From: Blattamonas nauphoetae
Lineage: Eukaryota > Preaxostyla > Oxymonadida
Assembly (NCBI GenBank): GCA_033064195.1
Contig: JARBJD010000607.1
Coordinates: 1-29,345, forward strand
Length of the DNA stretch: 29,345 bases
Direction: 5' to 3'
How positions within the stretch are numbered: the stretch's first letter is position 1; each line of letters begins with the position of its first letter. Both the position numbers and the translations under genes were made by a program. This document shows, piece by piece, positions 21,114-29,345 of the stretch. A model generated the notes under the pieces. That model made no database searches. It was not told the origin of the DNA and saw only the letters and a program-made list of their open reading frames with translations.

Positions 21114-22145
21114 CAGCTAAACTTGTTCTGAAATGAAGAAGAATAATTCAGAAATGAAAACAAGTCAGGAATCTCCATGCAACCACTGAGAAAAGGTTCT
21201 CGGATGTACTGACGTTGCTCCTACATTCCACTAAATACAAATTCAACGAACAGATCACGAAGAAATATCTCAAATTCGAATGTCAAAGATCAAAGAGTGA
21301 GAGAAAATTATACATCAGGTTCATCCATACGGACAGCTGGGAATTTGTCTAGTTAAAGCGCCATGAAAAACCAGCGCATTTTCCCTAAACCTGCACAACT
21401 ACGATAGTATTTCAGCGAGTTGACCAATCTTCACCACTATCCATTCGAGAACAGTTTGTGAGATGTTTCACATTTATAACTTTTTTGATTTCTAATTGTT
21501 CTGATGTGAGTCATGCAAAAGTTGGTGAAGATCTGTTCTCTGGTTCAGAAGATTCGGATTCTCAACACCTGTTTTCAGGTATTGTTGTCACTTCGTTTTG
21601 TCTGACCACATGTATTACTATGACAAAATGGGCGTGTGTGCGGGTTCAGAATGAAAAGCGAGTTTCGCATCGCACTATTTCAAACATTCAAGTTTTTTCA
21701 ACAATAAACGCTTCAGCATGCAGTATGTCCTTCTGTGTGAGTCTTTTGTTGAGATTCTGATGCAAACCACACCGTTTTAATGTGAGACGGGACTTATTTC
21801 TGACACCACGAGAACGTATTTGTTTTGACTTTGAGCTTTTGAGGAACTGTTCTTTCAATATAAAAGAAGGGATTTTCGAATTGTTGTTGTCTTTCAGGCC
21901 TGTTGAATTTGCTTTTCATTTCTGAATTATTTGTTTTCATTTCTGAATTATTCTTCTTCATTTCTGAACAATCATTTTTCATTTCTGAACAATTCTTCTT
22001 CATTTCTGAACAATCATTTTCATTTCTGAACTATGCCTCTTCATTTCTGAACAATCATTTTCACTTCTGAACAATTACTCTTCATTTCTGAACAATCATT
22101 TTCATTTCTGAACTATTCTTCTTCATTTCAGAACTAGTTTAGCTG
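21114..22145. mobile_element. TA-flanked element (copy 2)
   Basis: It starts CAGCTAAACTTGTTCTGAAA and ends in the same right array as copy 1. TA lies at 21112-21113 and 22146-22147. From about 21131 to 22147 it reads identical, by eye, to 19733-20749 with a constant offset of 1398 bp and no indel. The left array is reduced to two motifs against eleven in copy 1, while the right array is full. The near identity means the two copies separated recently, by a burst, by gene conversion or by segmental duplication. Confidence 0.8.
21458..21760 (+). CDS. Hypothetical 100-residue frame, copy 2
   Basis: Same sequence as the frame at 20060-20362, shifted by 1398 bp. It is Ser/Cys-rich with an acidic patch and ends at TGA. 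No recognised domain. It is listed because the frame is preserved in both copies. Confidence 0.25.
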   Translation: MRCFTFITFLISNCSDVSHAKVGEDLFSGSEDSDSQHLFSGIVVTSFCLTTCITMTKWACVRVQNEKRVSHRTISNIQVFSTINASACSMSFCVSLLLRF

Positions 22146-22712
22146 TACAACCAGTAGATCAATTCGTAACCGCCAACTTTAAGAACCATCTCCTCCACTC
22201 AATCACGCCCCATCCTCTTCAAACAGCAAGTGAGAAGAGCACTCTTCATCCGAACATGTCGAGACGCGCTGGACAGAGGACTCTCCTCACAAACTATTCG
22301 AGAATCTTTCCGAGTTTCCGGAATGTTCCCACCCTCGATCGAACCTATCCTCTCAAAACGAACCGATGCTGAGCTACCAAGACAGCCTCCTCCAGCTCAG
22401 GGAAGGCGCGATCATACCAGAAACGGACTCTGGTTCGTATCAGATGCCCAGATTCGAGAACAACTACACGCTCCAGTGAACCCTCAACAAGACAATCCCG
22501 GCCAAGACGCTGATCAAAGTGACAGCAGCGATGTCGTCGATTTTATGAACTAATTTTGAAATGGTTTTAACTTCACTTAATGCGTTCTTTTCTGCATTGT
22601 TTTTTAGGCATGGCTGACCGGCACTGACCGGTCAGTTTTAGGCATGGGCAGTGGTCGGTCTGAAAACATCGAGTCCAGTCCCTAAAAAATAAAGAGTCGG
22701 CCACTGTTTTAA

Positions 22713-22787
22713 AGTGCCCTTTAGTCGAGTGGTAGCACGTCGGCTTTTTGCTCCCCGGACCTAGGATCGAATCCCGTCCTGGACACT
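22713..22787 (+). tRNA. tRNA-like sequence (degenerate tRNA or SINE head)
   Basis: The span is 75 nt, with 6 of 7 acceptor pairs (AGTGCCC with GGACACT). An A-box-like TAGTCGAGTGG lies at 22722-22732, a B-box-like GGATCGAATCC (one change from consensus) at 22764-22774, and a T5 run at 22799-22803 downstream. The T stem has only about two good pairs, and the anticodon stem around CTTTTTG is poor, so the amino acid is not assigned; a Lys (TTT) reading would be forced. It is more likely a decayed tRNA gene or the Pol III head of a SINE than a working tRNA. Confidence 0.4.
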
Positions 22788-23127
22788 TTATTCCTCTCTT
22801 TTTCTCATTTTTGATTCACAGCATCGCTATATTTAGTTCATCTCATTTTTAACGACATTTATGTTTATGAGGTCGTGGATCAAGAGTCCCTGAGTCGGTC
22901 TGTCCTTCCCCAACATCGGACTGAAAGTCGGCCTGTCTTTTTAACTATTGCTTTTATTACAAATCACTGCCTGTGGAAGTAAAAATCAAAGAGGACACGT
23001 GGAATTCAAATATGATAGATCCAGTCCATGAAGCAGTTTTACACAGTTCGACTTGACCCTTTTGTGATAAGCATCAGTCACTACAATGATCTTCTTCTCA
23101 TCGCAAGGACATATTCAAACATGACAT

Positions 23128-26100
23128 TGATGTCTGAGGAATCAGTTTTCAGGCAACAAAATCAACTCTTGTATTTTCTCAACCACAATCTGGAACGTAA
23201 CCATGTCCTCTCTTACTTCCTCTAGACCAGATTCTGTGGCAGCGAGTTCGTTGATTTTGAAATCGCAGTTCTCCTTTGTCTCGGACGGAATCGATGGAAC
23301 AATCGTCCGTCTATTTTGTCACACCGCGAGTTTTCTCGCTCATAACACAACATTCTCGAATAGCCTCTTTGAAGAGAAGACGTTTGAATCTCCACAGACG
23401 CTGTCGGATCTCTCGAATAACTTCATCAAATGCGTCTTCTCAGACTGCTCCTCTTCATCGAATGGGGAAGCCTGTCAGCATCGTACACTGTCCTCACATC
23501 ATCCTTTGACCTCATTCTGAGGGACAACCAATTTTCATCGTCGAAATCTGACCGCAACGGCGGGGCTGTCGCTGTGATTCTCGACGGGTCGACCAACGAG
23601 GAATGTCGCCTCACTGTGGATATTGAGCACTGCATCTTCTCGAATACCGCAGCCCGTACGGGTGAAGGGGAGGGTCTTTATCAACGTTCAGGGGGGACTC
23701 AAAATGCTGTGGGTCCATTGCGATTCGCGCCAAGTCCGAATTCAACGATAGTTCCTCGACAATTGGTGGATGCATCTGCTCGTCTCGATCAACCACGCAG
23801 TGTCATTCGTTGATGTTGGACGATTCCTTCGTGGAATCATCACACGCTGAGATGGATGGAACAATCGCTCATGAAGTCTCTCTCTCGTCGACATCATCCT
23901 TTACAGCCACATCATTCCTCTCATACAACTGTTCTTCTTCTCTCGGAGGATCTTTTGTGTTCGTCATCCACAAATATCTCTCCATCTCTGTCACCTCCTC
24001 AACATTCACCAGATCGACTTCCACCGCGTGTGGTGGGTGTATTGCCATCAACCAAAACAATTCTGCTTCCAATTTTCATTGTGTTATGGTACTATCAGAT
24101 CTTGACATTCGCAACTGCTCTGCTCAACTCCGGGAGGGTTCTTCCATCTCGATCAAGGCCAAAACGATTTTGAAGGGAATATGTCATTTCCTGTGACAAT
24201 ACCAATGCAACAAGCTGCTCTTCTCGAGATTATGGAGGCTTTTCTCCATTCACCAAGCGGGATCAGTCAATCCTAAAATGTCATCGTCAACAATCACGTC
24301 GCTCTCTTCAGGCGGATTCGGAGCGTTTATATACTGTCCAGCATCATATCAGCAAGTTTTCGCAGTTGCCCTCACAATTGCTCTTTCACACTGGTCAATA
24401 TCGAAGGATGTTCAGTTTCTGTGGAGCGCCACGTTGTCATGAAGAACTGTCGTTTCCACGAGAGTCCTTCGCGTGCTCAAGTGTGATTTCCCAACCTGAA
24501 GGAACCCTGCGAATGGAGTCCACCGTTATTGTTGAGAACAATCCCTGAACGACGCGATGCTCGATCTCTCGCCAAACACAAAACTGTAGCTGAATATGTG
24601 CCAGCTCGTCAACTCTGCCAATCGAGAGATGGGACTGAACTACAACTTGATCAGCGGCCCACTCGGACCAGACAACTTCGTCGAATGCACCGAAGTGGTG
24701 TTCTCTGTGCACAGTCCCACGTGTGCCGGTTACGTTGTCGCCTTCGACAGCCTCCCCAACAAGGTCGGGGAACTGTTCGCGTCGTGTGTGGACACATCAA
24801 CGGTATTTTTTTTATGTCTGTCGCTGACAAGACTGGGCAGCACACGTTCTCCATCAATTCTGAGACTCGGGAGATCTTTGCCAATGAAGAAAGTGGCCAC
24901 GACTCGAACATGTGCGGGTTTCAGTCGAACCCCTGCTCGTCCATCCATTTCTCGGCTCGAGCGTCCTCTCGCTCGGCTTTCTCAATCTCAGCTGTTGGCA
25001 ATTTCACTGCTCCAGCGCATCCTGTCATTCTCGCATCGCCTTGTATGCATCTCACTTCTGGTCCTTCGGCAGAGGAAACCAGAGCCTGTCTCAACTTTTC
25101 GTTGTATGCCGTCCCGAAACTGCGGGCACCCAACAATCGACTTGAACTGTCGCACTTGAACTTCGTTCTTACCACAGATCAGAATGATGGAGCATTCTTC
25201 AGAGCTGGACAGAGCTCGACTCATATTCGCGATATTCTCATGTTCTATCCTGGAAAACTACACATCTCGCTCTTCTTTCTCCCGCACACCTCCACCTCCA
25301 AGATTGTCATTGATCTCGATGCCCACGATCTCAGTTTCTCCCACTTCAAGTTCTGTCAAGTTGAGACGGATACTCTGATTGTAGTGGACGAGACATCAGT
25401 CCTCTCTGTTTTCTCATCGACGTTTCCGAGCTGCAGAGGGCGAGAAGCTGGTGTTGTGCTTTTCACTGACAAGGCCGACACTGTGAATCCTTTCACGGGA
25501 GTGGACTTGGTCAGCAATCGTTACACTCACAAGGAAGGAATTGGACACGTGATGACTTCACGTTTCGGAAATGATGTAACAATCCGAAACAAGGCACTGC
25601 TCTTCGCAATCACAAACGTTCGTTCTTCGTCGATCTTCCCGCGTGTTGTTGTTGGTGATTCTGAACATGCAGAAGCGATCGACCTCTTCGCTCCAAAACC
25701 ATCAGTCTTCCATTTGGACATTTCAGGCACAGACAGCCACAAATGTGGAATGAAAACGTTGCCATGTTGCACTCTCCAATACACAATCGGCGTCACAAAC
25801 GAGACAAACAAGAAGTTGGAAATGGCCTCACATCGTCCGGATAGCCCATTCAGTGGTGTCTCTGTTTTCGTTGGAAAGAGAAGCGTTTTTCTTCATGGAA
25901 GCTCCGAAGGAAGGAGGCAGAGTGATGACGATCGACAGTGGCGACATCGTCTCGTCCTCCCACTCCAACATCCAGTTTGATGAATGCACCGTCTCTGTCT
26001 TCATTCCCTCTCCTACCATCTCCTCGCTCAGTTCGTCTGTCCGCTCTCTCTTCTCAATCAGCTCTGGATCGTTGTTTGTATCGAGACTGCACACTTTCAA

Positions 26101-26326
26101 TGTCCAGGCAGTCCCTCATTCATCCACTCTTCTCTCCTACACAGAACGGACTTCAAGATCGAAAATACCACTTTGACTTCTCTGATAACTCGCTCTCAAT
26201 CGGGATTGATGTGATGAAATAGACCGGCATTGTTGTGGATGGCTCTTCTCTCAATGTTCGGTCATGTCGTGGAACAAACATAACTGGATCGATTGTGTTT
26301 GTTGACAATCCACACAACATACAATG
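23128..26326 (+). pseudogene. Broken pectin-lyase-like surface-protein gene inside the 4.1-kb element
   Basis: Successive plus frames are clearly coding: 23128-23520, 23430-23813, 23810-24196, about 24540-24830, 24820-25980 (the longest) and 25850-26326. The long one contains two signature repeats, GHDSNMCGFQSNPCSSIHFS (about 24895-24950) and GTDSHKCGMKTLPCCTLQY (about 25728-25785). These Cys-Gly...Pro-Cys units, set about 270 residues apart, introduce each beta-helix block in oxymonad surface proteins. Rungs such as RNGGAVAVILDGS and NSDIRNCS-like Asn/Cys motifs are spread through the rest. TAG at 24587-24589 and at 26220-26222 fall in frame and read best as Gln. At least five frame changes occur. 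No signal peptide or C-terminal anchor remains, so both ends are probably missing. The protein would have been secreted or surface-bound and adhesive (inference). Confidence 0.65.
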
Positions 26327-26756
26327 AACACTCACAGAATCAGAATACAGAGTGGACTTGAACGAGATTGAATGGGACTCCTTCGGAGAGAACAAAAGGA
26401 GCAGACGAAATCCAAAGTCTCTTTGACTCTCGGATTCCTCCTTTCCTGCAGTCAATTTGAAGGAACAACTCTCCGGCACACGATGCTGCACGTGGCTGCT
26501 CCCAGATGGAGGGCAAGAGCAGAGGGAACACGAGGAATTGAACGACATCTCCATTTTCATGTACCAACCTCCGAATTACTATTAATTTTGTCATTTCACA
26601 CGCTGTTATCTCTTCATTGTTCTGTTACTTGTTTTTTAAGACGATCTCAATTAAACGAAATAAGTTGTCGTGGGAAATGGGATTGATCACCTCAAAAAAA
26701 GCAGTCGGTCGGTCGACGAGCAGTCGGACCGACCGCTGCCCATGCCTAGTCAGTTT

Positions 26757-26828
26757 TCATCGAAAAGTACTGACGGTCACTGACCGGAGAAATATCGGAA
26801 CCCATAATCGAGATTTACCATTTCTCCG
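26757..26828 (-). repeat. Outer half of the split right terminal repeat
   Basis: 26757-26792 completes, together with 22605-22638, the inverted match to 9755-9824. TA follows at 26793-26794. The inverted match to 9719-9754 then continues to 26828 (ATTTCTCCG), so either the true ends lie at 9719/26828 or the element entered a pre-existing palindrome. Confidence 0.75.
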
Positions 26829-27246
26829 AGGTGGCTTTTGTAGAAACCGAAATTCGAATCAATTACACGATTATTCACATTATTACATCGAATTAACCAT
26901 TATTGAATCATTCTCACTTCAATGAAGCTGTTTCACTCATATTTTATGACATTTCTTGCAGGAATGATGACAAAACAGTAGTGGGCATGTGATCGATTGA
27001 GATTCAGGACACATCAATTCGTTTTATTTAGACATGTCATCAATATGAAAGTTCTATTTGGAATATTTCTTGAAATTTGACTTACATTGTTTTTGAAGTC
27101 TCCCAAGAGTCAAAGAATGTAATTTTGTATTAACCAAATCAACTGTGAGATCGCTCGATTTAGGCATGATAATGTTCATCTAATTCTCTCAGTGATTTCT
27201 GAAAAGGTCCAAAATGAAGAAAAATACGAATATGACTCTCCAAATG
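26829..27246. other. No gene recognised
   Basis: A/T-rich sequence with no frame, repeat or RNA structure that I can support. It probably includes the 3' flank of the minus-strand coiled-coil gene that ends near 27247. Confidence 0.4.
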
Positions 27247-28931
27247 TCACTTTATCTTTGAAACACTTTCTGTCTCCTTCCTTCTCATCTCAAACCACGA
27301 GATCGCAGCTTCTCCTCCAAAATGAACGCAACATGATGAATTACACCCTCCCACACGTGAAAACTCCAGTCCAAAAGGCGGTTCTTCGTTTTCAATCAGT
27401 TCGGCATCAACATCTTTCGGGCTTTCCAATTCTATCTAGAAAGTGATTGAATTTCGGATCCTGTGAACAGCATCTAATGATGCAAGCAAAAGAAATGATG
27501 TTTTGCCTGTTCCACTCAGCGGAGACTGTTGTGGGAACGGTTCGAAACTTTCCTGGATGGACAACTCTGTCTTTGGAGTGGAGATATTCTGAGTTGTGAA
27601 ATATGGGCTTGAAGCATCCTCGATGCGAGTTGGGAGGGTGGGCGAGAGTGCGCTTGTTTCGAAATGCGGTTTGTTCAAGTTTTTCCATTTTCTGATTGAG
27701 GTGGATGGTTGGGAGAGAAATGACCACTCTAAGCTCTGTCACATTCAAAGGGCTTCCGTTTCTTGATTTTGTTGTGAGGTGGTGTGGTTTTCCCCATCGT
27801 CGGGTAAATTTGGGATCCAACATTCTCACTTTTCCACTCTCCTAATCCAGAAACTAAATGAAGAAACACCTCGTCAATCCGCTTCCGTTGCTTCTGTTCC
27901 ACAATCTTGTGTGATTTCTTGTCTGAGCGGGCTGTTTTCGATCGTTCCTTCGCTTCGTGATCAAGGCGAGCTGTGAGAGAGTCGATTCTGTTTTGTTCCA
28001 ATGTCACTTTCTTTGGTGATATTTCGTCTGAAGGGAGCACAATTCGCTTTCGGAATGTTGGTTTCGACTGTTCCTTCTCGTCGCGTTCGTTGTCCAACCG
28101 TTCTTTCCGGTTTTCTTGGTTCCTTCAAGGTACTTCTGTTGTGCGATTTCTTTTCCATCTTTTCAGTTAATTCCTGCGAGATTTGTGTGGTGTGATCGCT
28201 TCGTGTCCTCACTTCCTGAGCTTCCAGTGTCCCTTTCAACTGTGGAAACGACTCCTGCGAGAAATCACGATGAGTTGTTCTGACATTTTCAAATTTCTTT
28301 TCGGCGATGAATGTGGTGATTGTTTTGATTGTTCGTTTGCTGTTCCGGACGTGTGTGGTGTCGTTCATCCGATCTGAAGAGTGAGCTCCTTATAATGGAC
28401 GTAGTTTCGTTGAGTTGCTTTTCCATACTTCTTTTCACTTCTTTCTCCAATTTCGCTTCTTCTTCTTCTTGTTGTCTTCTCTTCTCTTCCTCTTTCTTCC
28501 GCTGTTCTTCGTTTCGTCGTTTGGCGTCTTCATACAGTTTGTTCACAATCTTTGTCTTTTCCTTTCTGTTATCTGTTTTGTTTTGGAGTTTCGTTCTTCT
28601 CTTTTTCTCTCGCTGCTTGTTCTCTCTTGTCTCTGAGTTTCTTCTCCGCTTGTGCGTGTCAGTCGTTCGATTGCCTCCCGAATTTCTGCTTCTGTTTTGT
28701 TTGTGGAGACGATTTTGTCGGAACTGGAGGCAGTGGTGGCGTGAATGGATTGATGATTTCTCCGCCAGCGTCGGGTTGTTGGAGCGGCTTTTGAGGAAGA
28801 GGAGCATCAAATTCGGAGTATTCTTCAACTTCCTCTTCTTCATAGCTCTCATCTTCCTTTTCCCATTCTGATTCTTCTTCTTCTGTTTGAAGGAATTGTT
28901 GATGCATTGCGGTTACCAGAAATTTTGGCAA
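27247..28931 (-). pseudogene. Charged coiled-coil protein gene with frame changes
   Basis: Reading leftward, it opens at ATG 28931 with MPKFLVTAMHQQFLQ. A very acidic segment follows, then a Pro-rich stretch (PFTPPLPPVPTKSSPQ). Next comes a long basic/acidic coiled coil that moves to another frame (KLYEDAKRRNEEQRKKEEE, about 28530-28470), then a Lys/Arg/Glu-rich middle (28370-27730). It ends with a frame (about 27680-27247) that crosses TAG at 27438-27436 (NSITF-Q-IELESPKDV) and stops at TGA. Three or four frame changes separate the parts, and some could be short introns. No globular domain is recognised. Composition suggests a cytoskeletal or scaffold protein of about 550 residues. Clean reading across the TAG supports coding status and TAG = Gln. 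Confidence 0.5.
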
Positions 28932-29163
28932 ATTATATTTGTCGCAGAATGCATGACAAACAGCCTCTTCCTCCTTCCTCTCATAAAACTGAAGTGTGAA
29001 GAGAGGCTGACGAAAAGAGAAACATACAAAGAGGGTTGCCTTCTCACCACGAATTTGAAGTTAATCTGAACATGAATCTCAGCAATTTTGTCATATTCTT
29101 GATTAAAACATATAATTTACAAATCAAGAGATCTGACCCTTATACAAATTCTGAGGTGACACT

Positions 29164-29261
29164 GACCGGCACTTTTGGCCGGTCAGCCATGCCTATTGTT
29201 TTTGAAATGGGTCATCACTTTTGGTCCCCTTTTTACTTGCCCCCTAATTTGGGACACCCTA
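29164..29261 (-). repeat. Right-hand partner of the TAGGGTGTC-type end
   Basis: A hairpin CTGACCGGCAC-TTTT-GGCCGGTCAG lies at 29164-29188, followed by CCATGCCTA (also seen at the pogo-like and 4.1-kb element ends). A stretch then ends in GACACCCTA at 29253-29261, inverted to 10317-10360. TA at the outer edge fits a Tc1/mariner-type target. It mixes signals of two families, so it may be a hybrid or a nested pair. Confidence 0.5.
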
Positions 29262-29301
29262 TTTGACATCACCCTCAACATTTTCTTTCGACTTTTTCAG
29301 G

Positions 29302-29345
29302 ATGTCTAATACTCATTCCAAGCAACCCACCGTTTTACTCCCAAC
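29302..29345 (+). CDS. Possible start of a gene cut by the window edge
   Basis: ATG at 29302 follows a pyrimidine-rich ACTTTTTCAG and stays open to the edge (MSNTHSKQPTVLLP). Only 14 codons are visible. The CAG just before it could be a 3' splice site, in which case the ATG may be internal. No family can be named. Confidence 0.2.
   Translation, partial: MSNTHSKQPTVLLP

Larger units (their letters stand above)
12868..22559 (+). pseudogene. DDE transposase (pogo/DDE_1-like), in pieces
   Basis: Piece 1 (12868-13410) has a helix-turn-helix region with RFVRLCMQHNIPFARIL and KKTLYRTLKR, a GRPSKNTPHER linker, one or two frameshifts, then SIINLDETF, the first catalytic Asp. Piece 2 (15514-15552) and piece 3 (19469-19529, IPIPPKITLI) are short. 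Piece 4 (20750-21043) has LTVCADGEALP and the second Asp in LLNMDGLRSHY, and crosses a TAG at 20867-20869. Piece 5 (22148-22559) has QPVDQF, the third Asp, then after a frameshift IRESFRVSGMFPP, typical of pogo-type C-termini. It passes a TAA at 22551 to end at TGA 22557-22559. Pieces 1 (late part) to 4 are in one frame once inserts and one target duplication are removed. The second and third Asp are only about 22 residues apart (usual 30-35), so the expected Pro-Pro-His-Thr-His stretch is lost. Confidence 0.85.
22639..26748. mobile_element. 4.1-kb DNA element with surface-protein cargo
   Basis: The ends TAGGCATGGGCAGTGGTCGG (left) and its inverted form (right) match at 22 of 24 positions. 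They are flanked by the 8-bp duplication GTCAGTTT (22631-22638 and 26749-26756). The target lies inside the right terminal repeat of the pogo-like element. Joining its two sides across one duplication rebuilds a repeat nearly identical to 9755-9824. No transposase is visible. The interior has a tRNA-like sequence near the left end and about 3 kb of broken surface-protein gene. An 8-bp duplication and the TAGG start are compatible with hAT, but the family is not proven. Confidence 0.75.
12811..26792 (+). mobile_element. pogo/Tc1-mariner-like DNA transposon split by nested insertions
   Basis: The left end near 12811 (CGGTCACTGACCGTCAGTAC) and the right end at 26792 are inverted. The right terminal repeat itself is cut in two (22605-22638 and 26757-26792) by a later element. 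Subtracting the inserts 13411-15504, 15553-19460, 19530-20747, 21044-22145 and 22639-26748, each with one target duplication, leaves about 1.5 kb, the usual size for a mariner/pogo element with one transposase gene. A TA follows the right end at 26793-26794. A second, closer match to the right end lies at 9755, so the true left partner is uncertain. The element is long dead: transposase frameshifts, a deletion and five insertions. Confidence 0.8.

Noticed and set aside
9755-26792. A 17-kb unit with long inverted ends, the size of a Polinton/Maverick
   Set aside because: No polymerase, integrase, protease, ATPase or capsid-type frame is visible. The outer target looks like TA, and the length is explained by nested smaller DNA transposons.
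28329-28871. 180-codon Phe/Leu-rich plus frame resembling a membrane protein
   Set aside because: It is antisense to the Lys/Glu-rich coiled-coil gene; TTC/CTT codons opposite GAA/AAG give false hydrophobic runs.

Overview
The window looks like a repeat-rich protist chromosome, most likely an oxymonad-type flagellate (Preaxostyla). Two lines of evidence support this. (1) Several recognisable genes read through TAA and TAG and end only at TGA. The clearest is a leucine-rich-repeat gene on the minus strand (12772 to 10815), with at least eight in-frame TAA/TAG codons. This fits TAA/TAG = Gln, which is known from the oxymonad Streblomastix. (2) The gene content is right for the group: large Ser-rich, pectin-lyase-like surface proteins with repeated Cys-Gly...Pro-Cys signatures, protein kinases with helical-repeat tails, LRR proteins and charged coiled-coil proteins. 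Most genes carry frameshifts. Whether these are decay or assembly indels cannot be decided from the sequence alone.

Left third (1-9700). This part holds a compact multi-hairpin candidate RNA (587-740), a fold-back element (1243-1629) and a 20 x 32-bp minisatellite (2281-2920). It also holds the broken remains of a protein kinase (minus), an unidentified helical gene (plus), a surface-protein gene (plus) and an armadillo-like gene (minus).

Middle (9719-26828). The centrepiece is a stack of nested DNA transposons. A roughly 1.5-kb pogo/Tc1-mariner-like transposon (12811-26792), whose transposase has recognisable NLDET, NMDG..SH and QPVD catalytic blocks, has been struck repeatedly. The insertions are: a Mutator-like element (13411-15504, 9-bp target duplication AACTTTTGC); an element with 8-bp duplication GCTGTAGA (15553-19460); two near-identical TA-flanked elements (19530-20747 and 21114-22145) plus a third solo end; and an element with 8-bp duplication GTCAGTTT (22639-26748) inside the right terminal repeat. 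Removing each insert with one copy of its duplication brings the transposase back into a single frame and rejoins the split terminal repeat, so the order of events can be read. Three of the inserts carry host-gene-like cargo: a Ser/Leu-rich fragment, coiled-coil remains and surface-protein remains. A second end of the pogo-like family (9719-9824) lies left of the LRR gene.

Right end (26829-29345). A decayed minus-strand coiled-coil gene is followed by an inverted-repeat end (29164-29261). The first codons of a possible further gene run off the window edge.

No CRISPR array, rRNA, virus-like element or bacterial-type operon was recognised.
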